Shown in pieces: positions 20,341 to 28,077 of a stretch of 35,539 nt of DNA. Where the stretch lies: IMG/VR virus record IMGVR_UViG_3300038435_000010, positions 1 to 35,539 of that record. The stretch is one strand, 5' to 3'. The notes under the pieces were generated by a model. It saw only the letters and a program-made list of their open reading frames with translations, searched no databases and was not told the DNA's origin. Each line of letters opens with the position of its first letter. The stretch's first letter is position 1. The position numbers and the translations under genes are program-made. Source of the DNA: a virus.

Positions 20341-21068
20341 TTCCGCCTCGCGCTGAAATAGATGAATCGCTCGCGCTCGATGCGCTGCTTCACGACCGTC
20401 TTGACATCCTCGTAGCGGTCGTTGCTCTCGAGTACTAGCTTGAGCGTCTCTTCCGTATAGAACCACTTATGGTCAGGATTCCATAAGTCGTCAATGCCCA
20501 TAGGCACAATGCCGATTAGGCGACCGCCCGGTTCAAGCATGAAAGACATCCGGTCGATGACACCCGGTGAGTCATCGAGGTGTTCGAAGACATGGCACGC
20601 GAGTATCACAGACTTCTCGGGGTCCGGCAAATCGACCGGCCAAGCGTTGACGTCTGAGCTTGCATTGAGGTCAGCCTTGAACGTGCGTACTCCGTACTTA
20701 TGCCAAAGTATCTGCAAGGCCCATGAGTCAAGATCGGTTCCGATGTAATCGTAGCCTAATTTCTTGACCCATTCTACGTAAGGCGAGATACCACAGCCGA
20801 CCTCGACGAGTTGACCGATACCCGGCTCGAGTGGCTCGCCCATCTCGTCAAGAGCCTCTGTAAGTTCTGCGACGTAACGCCGGCTCTCGACCATTCCGTC
20901 TTCAGCGATTACGCCGAGCTTGCGGTAGTATTCGTGCGGACTGACAGCACGTCGGCGGCGCTCTTCCTTCATGTACTCTTGATGGTCGCAGCACTTGAAC
21001 TTTGACACGATCACTTCAAATACCGGATCGACTGCACAGATACAATCACAGCCTTTGCTATGTATCAT
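20337..21068 (-). CDS. Class I SAM-dependent methyltransferase
   Basis: 243 residues. Motif I is LVEVGCGISPYV (87-98) and motif II ends YIGTDLD. SVILACHVFEHLDDSPGVI matches the ...HVFEHL... post-I signature of Methyltransf_11/23 enzymes, then LEPGGRLIGIVP. The N-terminus has a Cys cluster (CDCIC 7-11; KCCDHQ 25-30) that could bind a metal, unusual for this fold. GGGAG precedes the ATG and the gene overlaps both neighbours by 4 bases. Substrates could be a sugar, a small molecule or a modified base; the motifs are not those of base-specific DNA methyltransferases. Confidence 0.85.
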   Translation of the reverse strand: MIHSKGCDCICAVDPVFEVIVSKFKCCDHQEYMKEERRRRAVSPHEYYRKLGVIAEDGMVESRRYVAELTEALDEMGEPLEPGIGQLVEVGCGISPYVEWVKKLGYDYIGTDLDSWALQILWHKYGVRTFKADLNASSDVNAWPVDLPDPEKSVILACHVFEHLDDSPGVIDRMSFMLEPGGRLIGIVPMGIDDLWNPDHKWFYTEETLKLVLESNDRYEDVKTVVKQRIERERFIYFSARRK

Positions 21069-22003
21069 TTGAGTCTCCCGTTCTCGATGTAATCGGTGAC
21101 TCGAGGCAGCGGGTCGCTACCCAGTTCAGAGCGGTTGTGGACGAGTTGCACTTCTCGACCTTTGGTCTTCAGCTGGTATATGTCGAGATGTGTCTTCGAC
21201 ACCTGCTCGACCTTACCGAGCACAGCGAGGTCGCCACGACCCTTCAAAGGGATACCGCACTCATGGCAGTGCTTCTCGACTTGGTGCTCGAACGCGGCCG
21301 GTGCTTGCTGCCACCAGTTCGGAGTTACCACGAGACCCGTGTCCGGGTATTTCGGATCGTTCTGATGCAGCATCGCCTGGGCACCGGCGATCTCGCAGAA
21401 GAATGCGCGGAGCTCTTCGCGGAACACGCAGATCATCGAGGACCAGTATTTGTTGATGTCACAATCCTCGATAAGCCTCCAGCGTTCATCCCTGTCCGCA
21501 ACGACATCCTTAAGAGCAACGTACGGCGGCGAGTGTCTTGAATCTTGGTCAAGTCCTTTGAGAACTGGAGTACACTCTGGCCAGCTCGTTCTAAACTCTT
21601 CGTGAGCCTCTCGGTCGAGATGGACATTGAGGTTACTGACGAGTGGATTGAAGGTGATTCGTGCAACATTGCCTTTGCCTCTTGGATGATTGCACCACAG
21701 TCCGCGCTGGACAAACGGGACCTTGTCGCGCATGATCTCACATAGCTCGGCAAACTTCGGATGCGTCGCGGGGTTGCCACCGAACATTCCGATCACACCC
21801 CAGTAATCCTTGAGGGAGTCCAGGGCGGTCGCGAACTGATCTGGAGTGATCATCGTCGGCTTGCCCGCGAGGTTCGACCCCTGCGTGCAGCCGGTACAAG
21901 CCTTGTCACACGATCGCGTAACCCAGACCTGCATGACCCCAGTTCGCCAGATTCCCGGGCGATGATCACGCGGGAATTTCATCTTACTGATTGATGGATG
22001 CAT
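21065..22003 (-). CDS. Radical SAM protein
   Basis: 312 residues from ATG 22003. A GTG at 22039 is in frame, but it overlaps a promoter -35 box; ATG 21982 is also possible. The C-x3-C-x2-C cluster RSCDKACTGC (C32, C36, C39) binds the 4Fe-4S of radical SAM enzymes. MFGGNPATHP (73-82) matches the GGEP-type SAM-binding motif with Asn for Glu. A second Cys set (FCEIAGAQ; HCHECGIPLKGRG) near the C-terminus may hold an auxiliary cluster. It is the first gene of the accessory operon. The reaction is unknown: a C-H activation step on a sugar, peptide or base. Confidence 0.87.
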   Translation of the reverse strand: MHPSISKMKFPRDHRPGIWRTGVMQVWVTRSCDKACTGCTQGSNLAGKPTMITPDQFATALDSLKDYWGVIGMFGGNPATHPKFAELCEIMRDKVPFVQRGLWCNHPRGKGNVARITFNPLVSNLNVHLDREAHEEFRTSWPECTPVLKGLDQDSRHSPPYVALKDVVADRDERWRLIEDCDINKYWSSMICVFREELRAFFCEIAGAQAMLHQNDPKYPDTGLVVTPNWWQQAPAAFEHQVEKHCHECGIPLKGRGDLAVLGKVEQVSKTHLDIYQLKTKGREVQLVHNRSELGSDPLPRVTDYIENGRLK

Positions 22004-22009
22004 ACGCTG

Positions 22010-22038
22010 ATTATACCTATTCGCTGATCGTTTGTACA
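22010..22038 (-). promoter_or_regulatory. Promoter candidate TGTACA-N17-TATAAT
   Basis: TGTACA (22033-22038), 17 bases and TATAAT (22010-22015) on the minus strand, just after the last tail gene and just before the radical SAM gene. It would start the accessory operon as a unit. The expected start site lies near the ATG at 22003, so either the message is nearly leaderless or the ATG at 21982 is used. Confidence 0.75.
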
Positions 22039-22039
22039 C

Positions 22040-22825
22040 TTAGGAAATCAGGTCATCATCAGGACACGGGCGATTCGCCGCCCACCACTTCGCGTTGTGA
22101 AGCGTCTCGCCGGCCTCGCTGCTGAGCCCTGGACTGTTACGAACGACGATCACGAGGTCATCCTTTGACCCGCTACCCATGCCCATCCAAACCTTGCGCG
22201 TCTCTGTTCCGGACCCGACGCGAACAGGACACAGGGTGTCCTTGGCGTAGTCAGCGTCGGCGTAGCCTGACCATCCCGACACGACGTCGAGCATGATGGA
22301 CGTGATGTAGTAGTCAAACTTCGGCGTTGAGTCAGCTATCGCGACGACGTCACTGATCCTGGACTTCTTCGCCGCACTAAACTCGCCTGGGATGACGTAC
22401 TGTGTCTTCTGGATGTTGTCCTTAGACCGCACCAGATACGTCCTGAAGGGCGTGACTCTTCGAACCCAGCCAGGATAGTCCTTTATGAGCGGATACCGCT
22501 CGTTCACGGCGAACCAGATCGTGTCGGCGTCGCCCTTATCCACCTCGTAGGAGACCTCGCGATCGTCTATCATCCGTGACTCAGTGATCTCCAGCAGCGA
22601 GAACGGGTCGGCGTCTACGCGCGACGTCACCGGGATCCAGTCATCGAGCGCGCCCTTGACCTGGCGCATGTACGTACCGTAGGTGTCCTCGATCGCGCCG
22701 CGGCGCATCGGGATCTCGCGACCTGCGGTCGACTGCAGCAGTGCGCGCAGCTGGTCCTTCGTCGGGATGACATGATCCCGAGGCATCGACCCGCCCGGCA
22801 AGTACATGACGCTATTCTTGCTCAT
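22040..22825 (-). CDS. Distal tail / structural hypothetical protein (261 aa)
   Basis: Starts MSKNSVMYLPGGSMPRDHVI. The ATGA overlaps the stop of the previous structural gene. The composition is that of a soluble alpha/beta structural protein; VVAIADSTPKFDYYITSIML and RVGSGTETRKVWMG are beta-rich. It is second downstream of the tape measure, where tail-tip or baseplate proteins are encoded. Its C-terminus, DDDLIS, is identical to that of the major capsid protein in this window. Function unknown. Confidence 0.75.
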   Translation of the reverse strand: MSKNSVMYLPGGSMPRDHVIPTKDQLRALLQSTAGREIPMRRGAIEDTYGTYMRQVKGALDDWIPVTSRVDADPFSLLEITESRMIDDREVSYEVDKGDADTIWFAVNERYPLIKDYPGWVRRVTPFRTYLVRSKDNIQKTQYVIPGEFSAAKKSRISDVVAIADSTPKFDYYITSIMLDVVSGWSGYADADYAKDTLCPVRVGSGTETRKVWMGMGSGSKDDLVIVVRNSPGLSSEAGETLHNAKWWAANRPCPDDDLIS

Positions 22826-23595
22826 GTCATCAATGCAGTGTGGTCCATCGGGGTGTAACTCTCGTACGGCGTATTAGTGCCAGCGACGTAGATCTTGGCG
22901 TACTGCCCCGTCTTCTGGCGAAAGTATTTATTCCACCCGACTGGGTTATACGACCACTTCTTCACGACGTCGTACTGCTGGGCACCCAGCGCTGAGATCT
23001 TGCGGTTGATGGTCGGAGGCGCGAAGAGCAGTGTCTCCCTCGCGAACGACAACCCAAACAGCATCGTGCTAGTGATCGGAGCGTCGTTGCAGGTACCCAT
23101 CAGCGACAAGAGTGCGGGGTTCAGCGGCGGCTGCACGTATAACTCAGTACGCACGAAGTTAACATAGCGTATGAGTCGACCCGGCGCCTCCTCTTCTGTG
23201 AGGTGATCGCCGTTACCAGCGGCCCACCTGAACAAGCGGAAGTCCAAACCGACGAACTCGTTGGTCGGCTCGAGTGACTCCGTGATGATGTCTTCGTTCT
23301 TCGTCGAATAGTAGACTGTTACCAGCGCGTCTGCGGACAGAAGGATCTGTCCCTCGACCCCGCCGGCTGACATGTCCATGCGGATGGCTGCGCGGGTTGC
23401 GCGGGGTGTCAGTCCGAAGCCTCCCTTCGGCCAGGGCTTGCGGTTACCACAGACATCAGCAGCCAGCGCATGTCGGTCAGCGTATGCGCAACGCAGCGTG
23501 ACCTCCGCCGAGAGAAGCCCGGTCTCTTCGTCGTATTGTTCAGAGGCCGTGCCTTGTTCTTCAGCGCAAGGCACGTCTGAGTATTCAAATGACAT
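22822..23595 (-). CDS. Distal tail / structural hypothetical protein (257 aa)
   Basis: Begins MSFEYSDVPCAEEQGTASEQ, one base after the tape measure stop, with GGAGG upstream. It is mostly beta (LSADALVTVYYSTKN; LIRYVNFVRTELYVQPPLNP) and ends YESYTPMDHTALMT. The position directly after the tape measure is that of distal tail proteins. I see no motif that identifies it further. Confidence 0.75.
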   Translation of the reverse strand: MSFEYSDVPCAEEQGTASEQYDEETGLLSAEVTLRCAYADRHALAADVCGNRKPWPKGGFGLTPRATRAAIRMDMSAGGVEGQILLSADALVTVYYSTKNEDIITESLEPTNEFVGLDFRLFRWAAGNGDHLTEEEAPGRLIRYVNFVRTELYVQPPLNPALLSLMGTCNDAPITSTMLFGLSFARETLLFAPPTINRKISALGAQQYDVVKKWSYNPVGWNKYFRQKTGQYAKIYVAGTNTPYESYTPMDHTALMT

Positions 23596-25437
23596 CTACC
23601 ACTGACCTCCGCCTGCGAGCATCGGCGCGCCGACTGCTGACTGCTGGGCTATCGTCTTCTCCCGGTCTGCCCGGTCCTTCACGCGCTCGCTGTGCTTGCG
23701 AATACTCTCGAGCTCACGCAGCTGGCGACCCGCGATTGACGTCTGTTTCTGCAGCTCGGCCATCTCAGGTGAGCGAGCCGCCGCGCCTGTGATTCGTCGG
23801 TTAAGCGCCATCAGGTCCTCGAGGCCTCCGCCGTGACCTTTGCCGTCACCGCTGCGCTTGAACTTACCACTCTTGTCACCGTTGACGTCAGCATACGGAT
23901 CGCCGTCCATGATCTTCTTGATCTTGGCGTAGAAGTCCTCAAATGTCTGGGAGTTATTAGCGAGGTTCGCGCCAAACTTGGCTAAAAACGGCTCGAGGTC
24001 CTTGTCCATCCCGTCCCACAGATTCTTCGAACCGGCCTTGAACTTATCGAAGAAGTCCTGCATCTTTGCGCTAAGATCACCTTTCCAGTCCTTATTGTCT
24101 CCGGGACGCTCTGGGCGGTCACCGCCGAAGTCTGGCGTGAGTCCTTTCAGTTGCTTACCAAGGAGCTTAGTAAACACGTCAGTCTTAATGTCGCCTCCGC
24201 TAAAGGGGTCTGCTATGAAATTTGCAGCTATGTCCTTCATAGCGTCAATAGCATAGCCGAACCCCTTGACCATTGCCTCGAACGCCTTATTGAACTGCTC
24301 GTAGAGATACTTGGCCCAGTCGCCTGCGTACTCGAACGCGGACTTCGACATGTCCTTGATCGCGTCCCACGCGGCGCTCGCGCCAGTTCCGAGCATCTCC
24401 CATACGGGACCGAGTTGCTCGACCCACTTGACGATGACGTCGCTGATCTGCGCAAAGATCTCCTTGCTCGCCTTCGCGACGTAGTAGAACCCGCCGATCA
24501 GGAAAGACTGCCACTCTGCGACCGCCGTCTGTGCGATAGTGAACGCCATCACAGCCATGTCTGCGAATTTCTTGAGCCAATCTGTACTACCACCGAGTGA
24601 TTCCGTCATACCTTTCAATAGGTCGTCAAACCACTCTGTGATCTGTGCTTGGTAGTAGTCGAGCACGCGATTGACTTTCTCGATCGCGTCAATGAATGTA
24701 TTCAAAGCAGGTACTAGGAACCCGCCGAGCTTCTTCCAGGCAGAGTCATAGTACTCCTCAAGCTTGCGCATCTTCGCGCCGAATGTGTTCGCGGCTGCCT
24801 CGCCAGCTCCACCGTACGTGTCCTGCAGCTCCTTGAGGATGATCTGCTGGGCCTTCGCGCCGCGACCAGTGTCCTGCAGCGCAGCGATCATCTTCTTCTG
24901 CTGTGACGTGAACGTGATGCCGAGCTCGGCCAGTTCACTGAATGAGTTCTTCGGATCTTGTAGAGCCGCGCCCAGCGCGTCGACCGACGGGACGAGGTCC
25001 TTGCCGAGCGCTGCGGCCAGATCGCTGGCGCCCTTGATCGTCTGCTGGAAGATGTTTCCCTCGGCGCGCTGACGCACGTTCGTGTACTTGACCAATGCGT
25101 TCTGTGCCGCCGTGATCTCGTCCGTGGACGCGTCGACCACCTTACGGAGCTGGGTGTTCATCTCGCCCATCTGCTTGGTCGAGAACCCAGTAACGTCGCC
25201 AGTCGCCTTCATCGCGTAACCGAGGCGCTTGACCGCGGCCTCCGACGCCTCGAAGACCTCGACGACACCTTTGATCTTCGACCAGATCTCATCGAACGAC
25301 TGCGCACCGAGCAAGTCTTGTACGGTGTACTTGACGCGCTCGCCCCACTCTTGGAACATGCCGAAGGCGGCGTCCAGCGACTCCTTGAGCGGGTCGTTGT
25401 CGCCCTTGATCGTTATTTTTGAGAAGTCATTTGCCAT
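23596..25437 (-). CDS. Tail tape measure protein
   Basis: 613 residues, the longest gene of the tail module. It is helical throughout, with the phage tape-measure pattern near the start: AFEASEAAVKRLGYAMKATG-like helices, then a STDEITAAQNALVKYT segment and ELGITFTSQQKKMIAAL. A hydrophobic stretch lies at about 285-325 (DMAVMAFTIAQTAVAEW; FLIGGFYYVAKA). A Gly/Lys/Asp-rich linker near 525-545 precedes a C-terminal coiled coil (QKQTSIAGRQLRELESIRKH). It sets tail length and guides DNA ejection; the size suggests a short to medium siphovirus tail. It overlaps the end of the G/GT frame by 25 bases. Confidence 0.92.
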   Translation of the reverse strand: MANDFSKITIKGDNDPLKESLDAAFGMFQEWGERVKYTVQDLLGAQSFDEIWSKIKGVVEVFEASEAAVKRLGYAMKATGDVTGFSTKQMGEMNTQLRKVVDASTDEITAAQNALVKYTNVRQRAEGNIFQQTIKGASDLAAALGKDLVPSVDALGAALQDPKNSFSELAELGITFTSQQKKMIAALQDTGRGAKAQQIILKELQDTYGGAGEAAANTFGAKMRKLEEYYDSAWKKLGGFLVPALNTFIDAIEKVNRVLDYYQAQITEWFDDLLKGMTESLGGSTDWLKKFADMAVMAFTIAQTAVAEWQSFLIGGFYYVAKASKEIFAQISDVIVKWVEQLGPVWEMLGTGASAAWDAIKDMSKSAFEYAGDWAKYLYEQFNKAFEAMVKGFGYAIDAMKDIAANFIADPFSGGDIKTDVFTKLLGKQLKGLTPDFGGDRPERPGDNKDWKGDLSAKMQDFFDKFKAGSKNLWDGMDKDLEPFLAKFGANLANNSQTFEDFYAKIKKIMDGDPYADVNGDKSGKFKRSGDGKGHGGGLEDLMALNRRITGAAARSPEMAELQKQTSIAGRQLRELESIRKHSERVKDRADREKTIAQQSAVGAPMLAGGGQW

Positions 25438-26047
25438 CGCATGAACTCTTCGTCATCTGCGAAGTAGAGCAAGTTGTCGTCCTTGCCATGTCGCCGCACG
25501 AACAACGCGAGCTGCTGGTACGGCGTCATCGAGGCCACTTGGTCGGGCGTGTACTTATAGATCGAGATCAGCGCTTGATAGAGCTCTTCTTTGTTTGGTG
25601 GACCGTCGGTTCTTCTTTTGGGGACCCCGTCTCTTGGGTCGTGTCCTCCTTCAGCCCGCTGACGTTGAGCTCGTACCACCGCGACATCACGTCATCGATG
25701 GCCTTAGGCTTCATCAACGCCTTCTTGACGAAGGCGTACTGGATACCAGGATGACGTGCGAGGAGGCCTTGGTGGATCAGCTTGACCATCACGCCGTGGC
25801 GCTCGACCTTGTCGTTCTCGCCAGCGTTGGTGAAGTTCAACGGTCTGGCCGTCGCGATTGCTGCACGAAGTATCTCATCGCGCTCCTGCTGGCTCATCTC
25901 GTCGGTGAGCATGGCTCTCGCCATGTTGATCACCTGAGCCCTGATCCAGTTGTTGACCTCTTCGTAGTCCTTGTCGTCGAGCGGCGACATCCAGTACTCG
26001 GTACCATCAAGCTGAATAGGAGCTGCCGCCGCTGTCGCGTGCGCCAT
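25413..26047 (-). CDS. Tail assembly chaperone GT, -1 frameshift product
   Basis: Joins codons 26047-25616 (144 residues of the G frame) to 25616-25413 in the -1 frame (67 residues), 211 in all. The slip is at CCCAAAA. The extension begins RRTDGPPNKEELYQALISIY and ends FMRWQMTSQK. As in lambda G/GT, the extended form should bind the tape measure and bring tail tube subunits to it; the gene lies just between those two. The second frame has no plausible start of its own, which supports frameshifting over separate translation. Confidence 0.88.
25568..26047 (-). CDS. Tail assembly chaperone G
   Basis: 159 residues; ATG 26047 after AGAGGATCAGCG. It is Ala-rich at the start (AHATAAAAPIQLDG) and helical after that (DYEEVNNWIRAQVINMARAM), with KLIHQGLLARHPGIQYAFV and AIDDVMSRWYELN before the slip site. 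After the site the zero frame ends quickly (EEPTVHQTKKSSIKR). It lies between the tail tube and the tape measure, the usual place for lambda G-like chaperones. Confidence 0.85.
   Translation of the reverse strand: MAHATAAAAPIQLDGTEYWMSPLDDKDYEEVNNWIRAQVINMARAMLTDEMSQQERDEILRAAIATARPLNFTNAGENDKVERHGVMVKLIHQGLLARHPGIQYAFVKKALMKPKAIDDVMSRWYELNVSGLKEDTTQETGSPKEEPTVHQTKKSSIKR
25616..25622 (-). promoter_or_regulatory. -1 programmed frameshift slippery heptamer CCCAAAA
   Basis: In the G frame the message reads TCC-CCA-AAA-GAA, so C-CCA-AAA fits X-XXY-YYZ exactly. After a -1 slip the next codons are AGA AGA ACC, in phase with the downstream frame ending at 25413. The zero frame stops at 25568. Confidence 0.9.
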
Positions 26048-26084
26048 CGCTGATCCTCTTTCTGATTATAAACCAGTTCCGCTG

Positions 26085-26115
26085 ATTCAGAATTACATTC
26101 AGAATTACATTCAGA
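26085..26115. repeat. 12-bp tandem repeat, 2.6 copies
   Basis: ATTCAGAATTAC is repeated at 26085-26096 and 26097-26108, followed by ATTCAGA. It covers the tail tube stop codon and the gap before the chaperone gene. The repeat is AT-rich and may reflect replication slippage; it has no visible function. Confidence 0.8.
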
Positions 26116-26971
26116 TCGGCCAGACGGTATCGCCGCCCGGCTTCTTGATATGGCCAATCGATCCGTCATCGACATTGTTGGAGTTCATTTCGACGTTCAC
26201 GGTCTGCTGGTTGATGCGACCGCTCTCTCGATCATACACGATACCCGTGAAGTTCTTCACAAGCCCGGTCGCGAGCTCCCAGTAGTTCGAGCCTGTTGCG
26301 TCGAGGTGCAGTCGCACCCAGAGCTGTTGGCCCTTCTGAAAACGCGATCGATCGCTGTTCTGCTCGGTGATCGCGAGCGACCAGTCATAGTTGCCGGCCT
26401 TTCGTGCTGTCCATAGGTGCGGTGACACGTACGTGCTGGAGTTGACGGCGGTCTGCAACTCGTTGATGAATGTCCACAGGGCTTGAGCGACGTCGGTCCA
26501 CGTATTCCAAGTCGACCCGTCAGTCGAGTACTCAACGTAAGCGCCGCCGATCGGGTACAACTCCGGATCGGTCGAGTCGGTAATCTCAGCCCCGCCACTC
26601 GAGACAATCGCGAGAGCACCATTGCCGCCGAAATCGCACTGGCCGCTGATGATCTCGCCGCCAGCCCAGTTCATGTTCAGCGCGAACTGCTGCAGCAACC
26701 CGGACCCGGAGTATCGGTTACCAACGCCCGAGACGTCGTTGTCGGGTGCTCCGTAACCAATGAACGAGATTGCTTGCCCGGGCATGACCGGCGGAGTGAT
26801 GCCGAAGAGCGAGAAGCTCCCGGTCCAGTCGGACACACCTCGTCGACGCGCTTTCCCGAATCGCGTGTTTGACGCGACGCCAACGGCCGAGTTATGCTCG
26901 TCATTGATCGACCAGTTGCGAATCGTCGATACGCCGTTGACGGCCGCGTAGCGACCCGAGTGTAAGCTCAT
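26111..26971 (-). CDS. Major tail tube protein (probable)
   Basis: 286 residues; ATG 26971 after AGGAGAATTCCGA. It begins MSLHSGRYAAVNGVSTIRNW and is beta- and Gly-rich (FSLFGITPPVMPGQAISFIG; FALNMNWAGGEIISGQCDFG; LATGLVKNFTGIVYDRESG). The N-terminal G-RYA-VNG-S..R-W and the later alternating strands fit phage tail tube proteins. It lies between a tail-terminator-like gene and the G/GT chaperone, which is the standard tail tube position. There is no signal peptide. Confidence 0.78.
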   Translation of the reverse strand: MSLHSGRYAAVNGVSTIRNWSINDEHNSAVGVASNTRFGKARRRGVSDWTGSFSLFGITPPVMPGQAISFIGYGAPDNDVSGVGNRYSGSGLLQQFALNMNWAGGEIISGQCDFGGNGALAIVSSGGAEITDSTDPELYPIGGAYVEYSTDGSTWNTWTDVAQALWTFINELQTAVNSSTYVSPHLWTARKAGNYDWSLAITEQNSDRSRFQKGQQLWVRLHLDATGSNYWELATGLVKNFTGIVYDRESGRINQQTVNVEMNSNNVDDGSIGHIKKPGGDTVWPI

Positions 26972-26982
26972 TCGGAATTCTC

Positions 26983-27534
26983 CTACTGGATCACTAGGTC
27001 GTTGGCGGCGATAACGTCGGTGGTCTTATACCACATCTCAACCTCGCAGGCCCACACGCATCCCCACCCGGGAATACCTCGGTTCTGCTCAGGTCGCTGT
27101 AGTCCGAAGTTCGCGTCAACGAGGTCTATACGCTTAATATACTTCTGTCCGCGCCACTCAAGCGGTCGAGTGCCAGTCTCTTGTCGTTCAGGCCACGGTG
27201 TCATCGCGCAGTAAACCGCGAATGTGAGCGGCAATATCATATTCGCCACGCCAGGCTGCCCGGTCGCAAACCACCACTCGAGTCTCAGTAGTGCCTTCGA
27301 CGAGCTCGAGTTCTGCCGAATGCCTCCTTGCAGCGTCGTCGGGACGAGCGAGAGTTCTGGCAAGTCGTCTTCAGAAATCTCTGGCTTGTCTGGACTCTCA
27401 TCACTCTGCAGGTCGTAGCGAATTTGATTGGACGGTCGCACCAATGAGCAGACACGTTTACTCTCAGCGGCCATCGCCCACACGGCGGCGAAGCACTTCG
27501 AGAAAGGATCAAGTTCCAGGTCAGTCAGCGCCAT
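26983..27534 (-). CDS. Tail terminator / tail completion-like protein (probable)
   Basis: 183 residues starting MALTDLELDPFSKCFAAVWA. The N-terminal helix with a preserved Trp, a charged loop (DESPDKPEISEDDLPEL), then WWFATGQPGVANMILPLTFA and a C-terminal strand WACEVEMWYK match the size and shape of siphovirus tail terminators. It overlaps the virion-morphogenesis gene by 14 bases. The position just before the tail tube supports the call; no diagnostic motif is visible. Confidence 0.65.
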   Translation of the reverse strand: MALTDLELDPFSKCFAAVWAMAAESKRVCSLVRPSNQIRYDLQSDESPDKPEISEDDLPELSLVPTTLQGGIRQNSSSSKALLRLEWWFATGQPGVANMILPLTFAVYCAMTPWPERQETGTRPLEWRGQKYIKRIDLVDANFGLQRPEQNRGIPGWGCVWACEVEMWYKTTDVIAANDLVIQ

Positions 27535-28069
27535 TCATCTTTCTCGCGTAGCGACGCGTGGTCATGTCAAGCAAGCGTAACTTGGTCGGGTCGTCAGGCT
27601 GGACGAGGATCACGCGCTTCGGCGTGCCGAGTCCTTTGTCGTGCTTCGTGAGCAACTCTGCGATCGTGACTCGAGCGTCTGGGTGAATCGACGCGTTCTG
27701 AAACTGAAACGTCACCGAGTTGCGTGTAATCTCGATCTCTCTGACGGCGGTCGCTAGTCCAAGACGCATCACGCGGGTGTTCACGAGTATCGCGCTCGAC
27801 CCCTTCGCCAAGATCGTAGCTGGAGAGTTCTTCTTCCAGTCGCCTCCGCCGCGGGAGAAGTTATCAAACCGACGGATGATGAACCCGCGGTAGACGCGCT
27901 CGTAAGACCTCAGCACCTCGCGAACAGCACCGCCTCCGGTTTGTATGTCGCGCGACATCGCGACGTGGTGCGTCAGGTCATGGGTGACTACTGCGGTTAT
28001 CATAAAACTAGAGCTCGCCCCGGGTAAGCGGAGCGAGCTCCATTCGTCATCCAGACGATTCGCTCCCAT
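27521..28069 (-). CDS. Virion morphogenesis (gpG / HK97 gp10-like) protein
   Basis: 182 residues from ATG 28069, or 160 from ATG 28003 (MITAVVTHDLTHHVA). FIIRRFDNFSRGGGDWKKNS followed by ATILAKG..ILVNTRVMRLGL matches the F-x-x-G-x-W...T...L-x-x-TG-x-L pattern of phage virion-morphogenesis proteins that sit at the head-tail joint. A hairpin (28011-28040) lies between the two possible starts; if it is a terminator for the capsid message, the shorter start is right. The C-terminus is basic (TTRRYARKMNGAD). Confidence 0.75.
   Translation of the reverse strand: MGANRLDDEWSSLRLPGASSSFMITAVVTHDLTHHVAMSRDIQTGGGAVREVLRSYERVYRGFIIRRFDNFSRGGGDWKKNSPATILAKGSSAILVNTRVMRLGLATAVREIEITRNSVTFQFQNASIHPDARVTIAELLTKHDKGLGTPKRVILVQPDDPTKLRLLDMTTRRYARKMNGAD
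28011..28040 (-). terminator. Hairpin after the major capsid gene
   Basis: GAGCTCGC (28011-28018) and GCGAGCTC (28033-28040) flank a 14-base loop. On the minus strand the stem is followed by TAGTTTTATG, a short T-rich run. It lies 38 bases after the capsid stop and inside the longer reading of the next gene. A weak rho-independent terminator that limits transcription past the capsid gene would fit. Confidence 0.55.
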
Positions 28070-28077
28070 CCTGGACT

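Noticed and set aside
20340-20466. Longer frame from 20466 for the small barrel-like protein
   Set aside because: The extra 42 residues are inside the methyltransferase gene, Arg-rich and without a ribosome site; the coupled ATGA at 20340 is clearly better.
26085-26115. The 12-bp tandem repeat as CRISPR, iteron or attachment site
   Set aside because: It has fewer than three short copies with no spacers, spans a stop codon and has no second copy elsewhere in the window.
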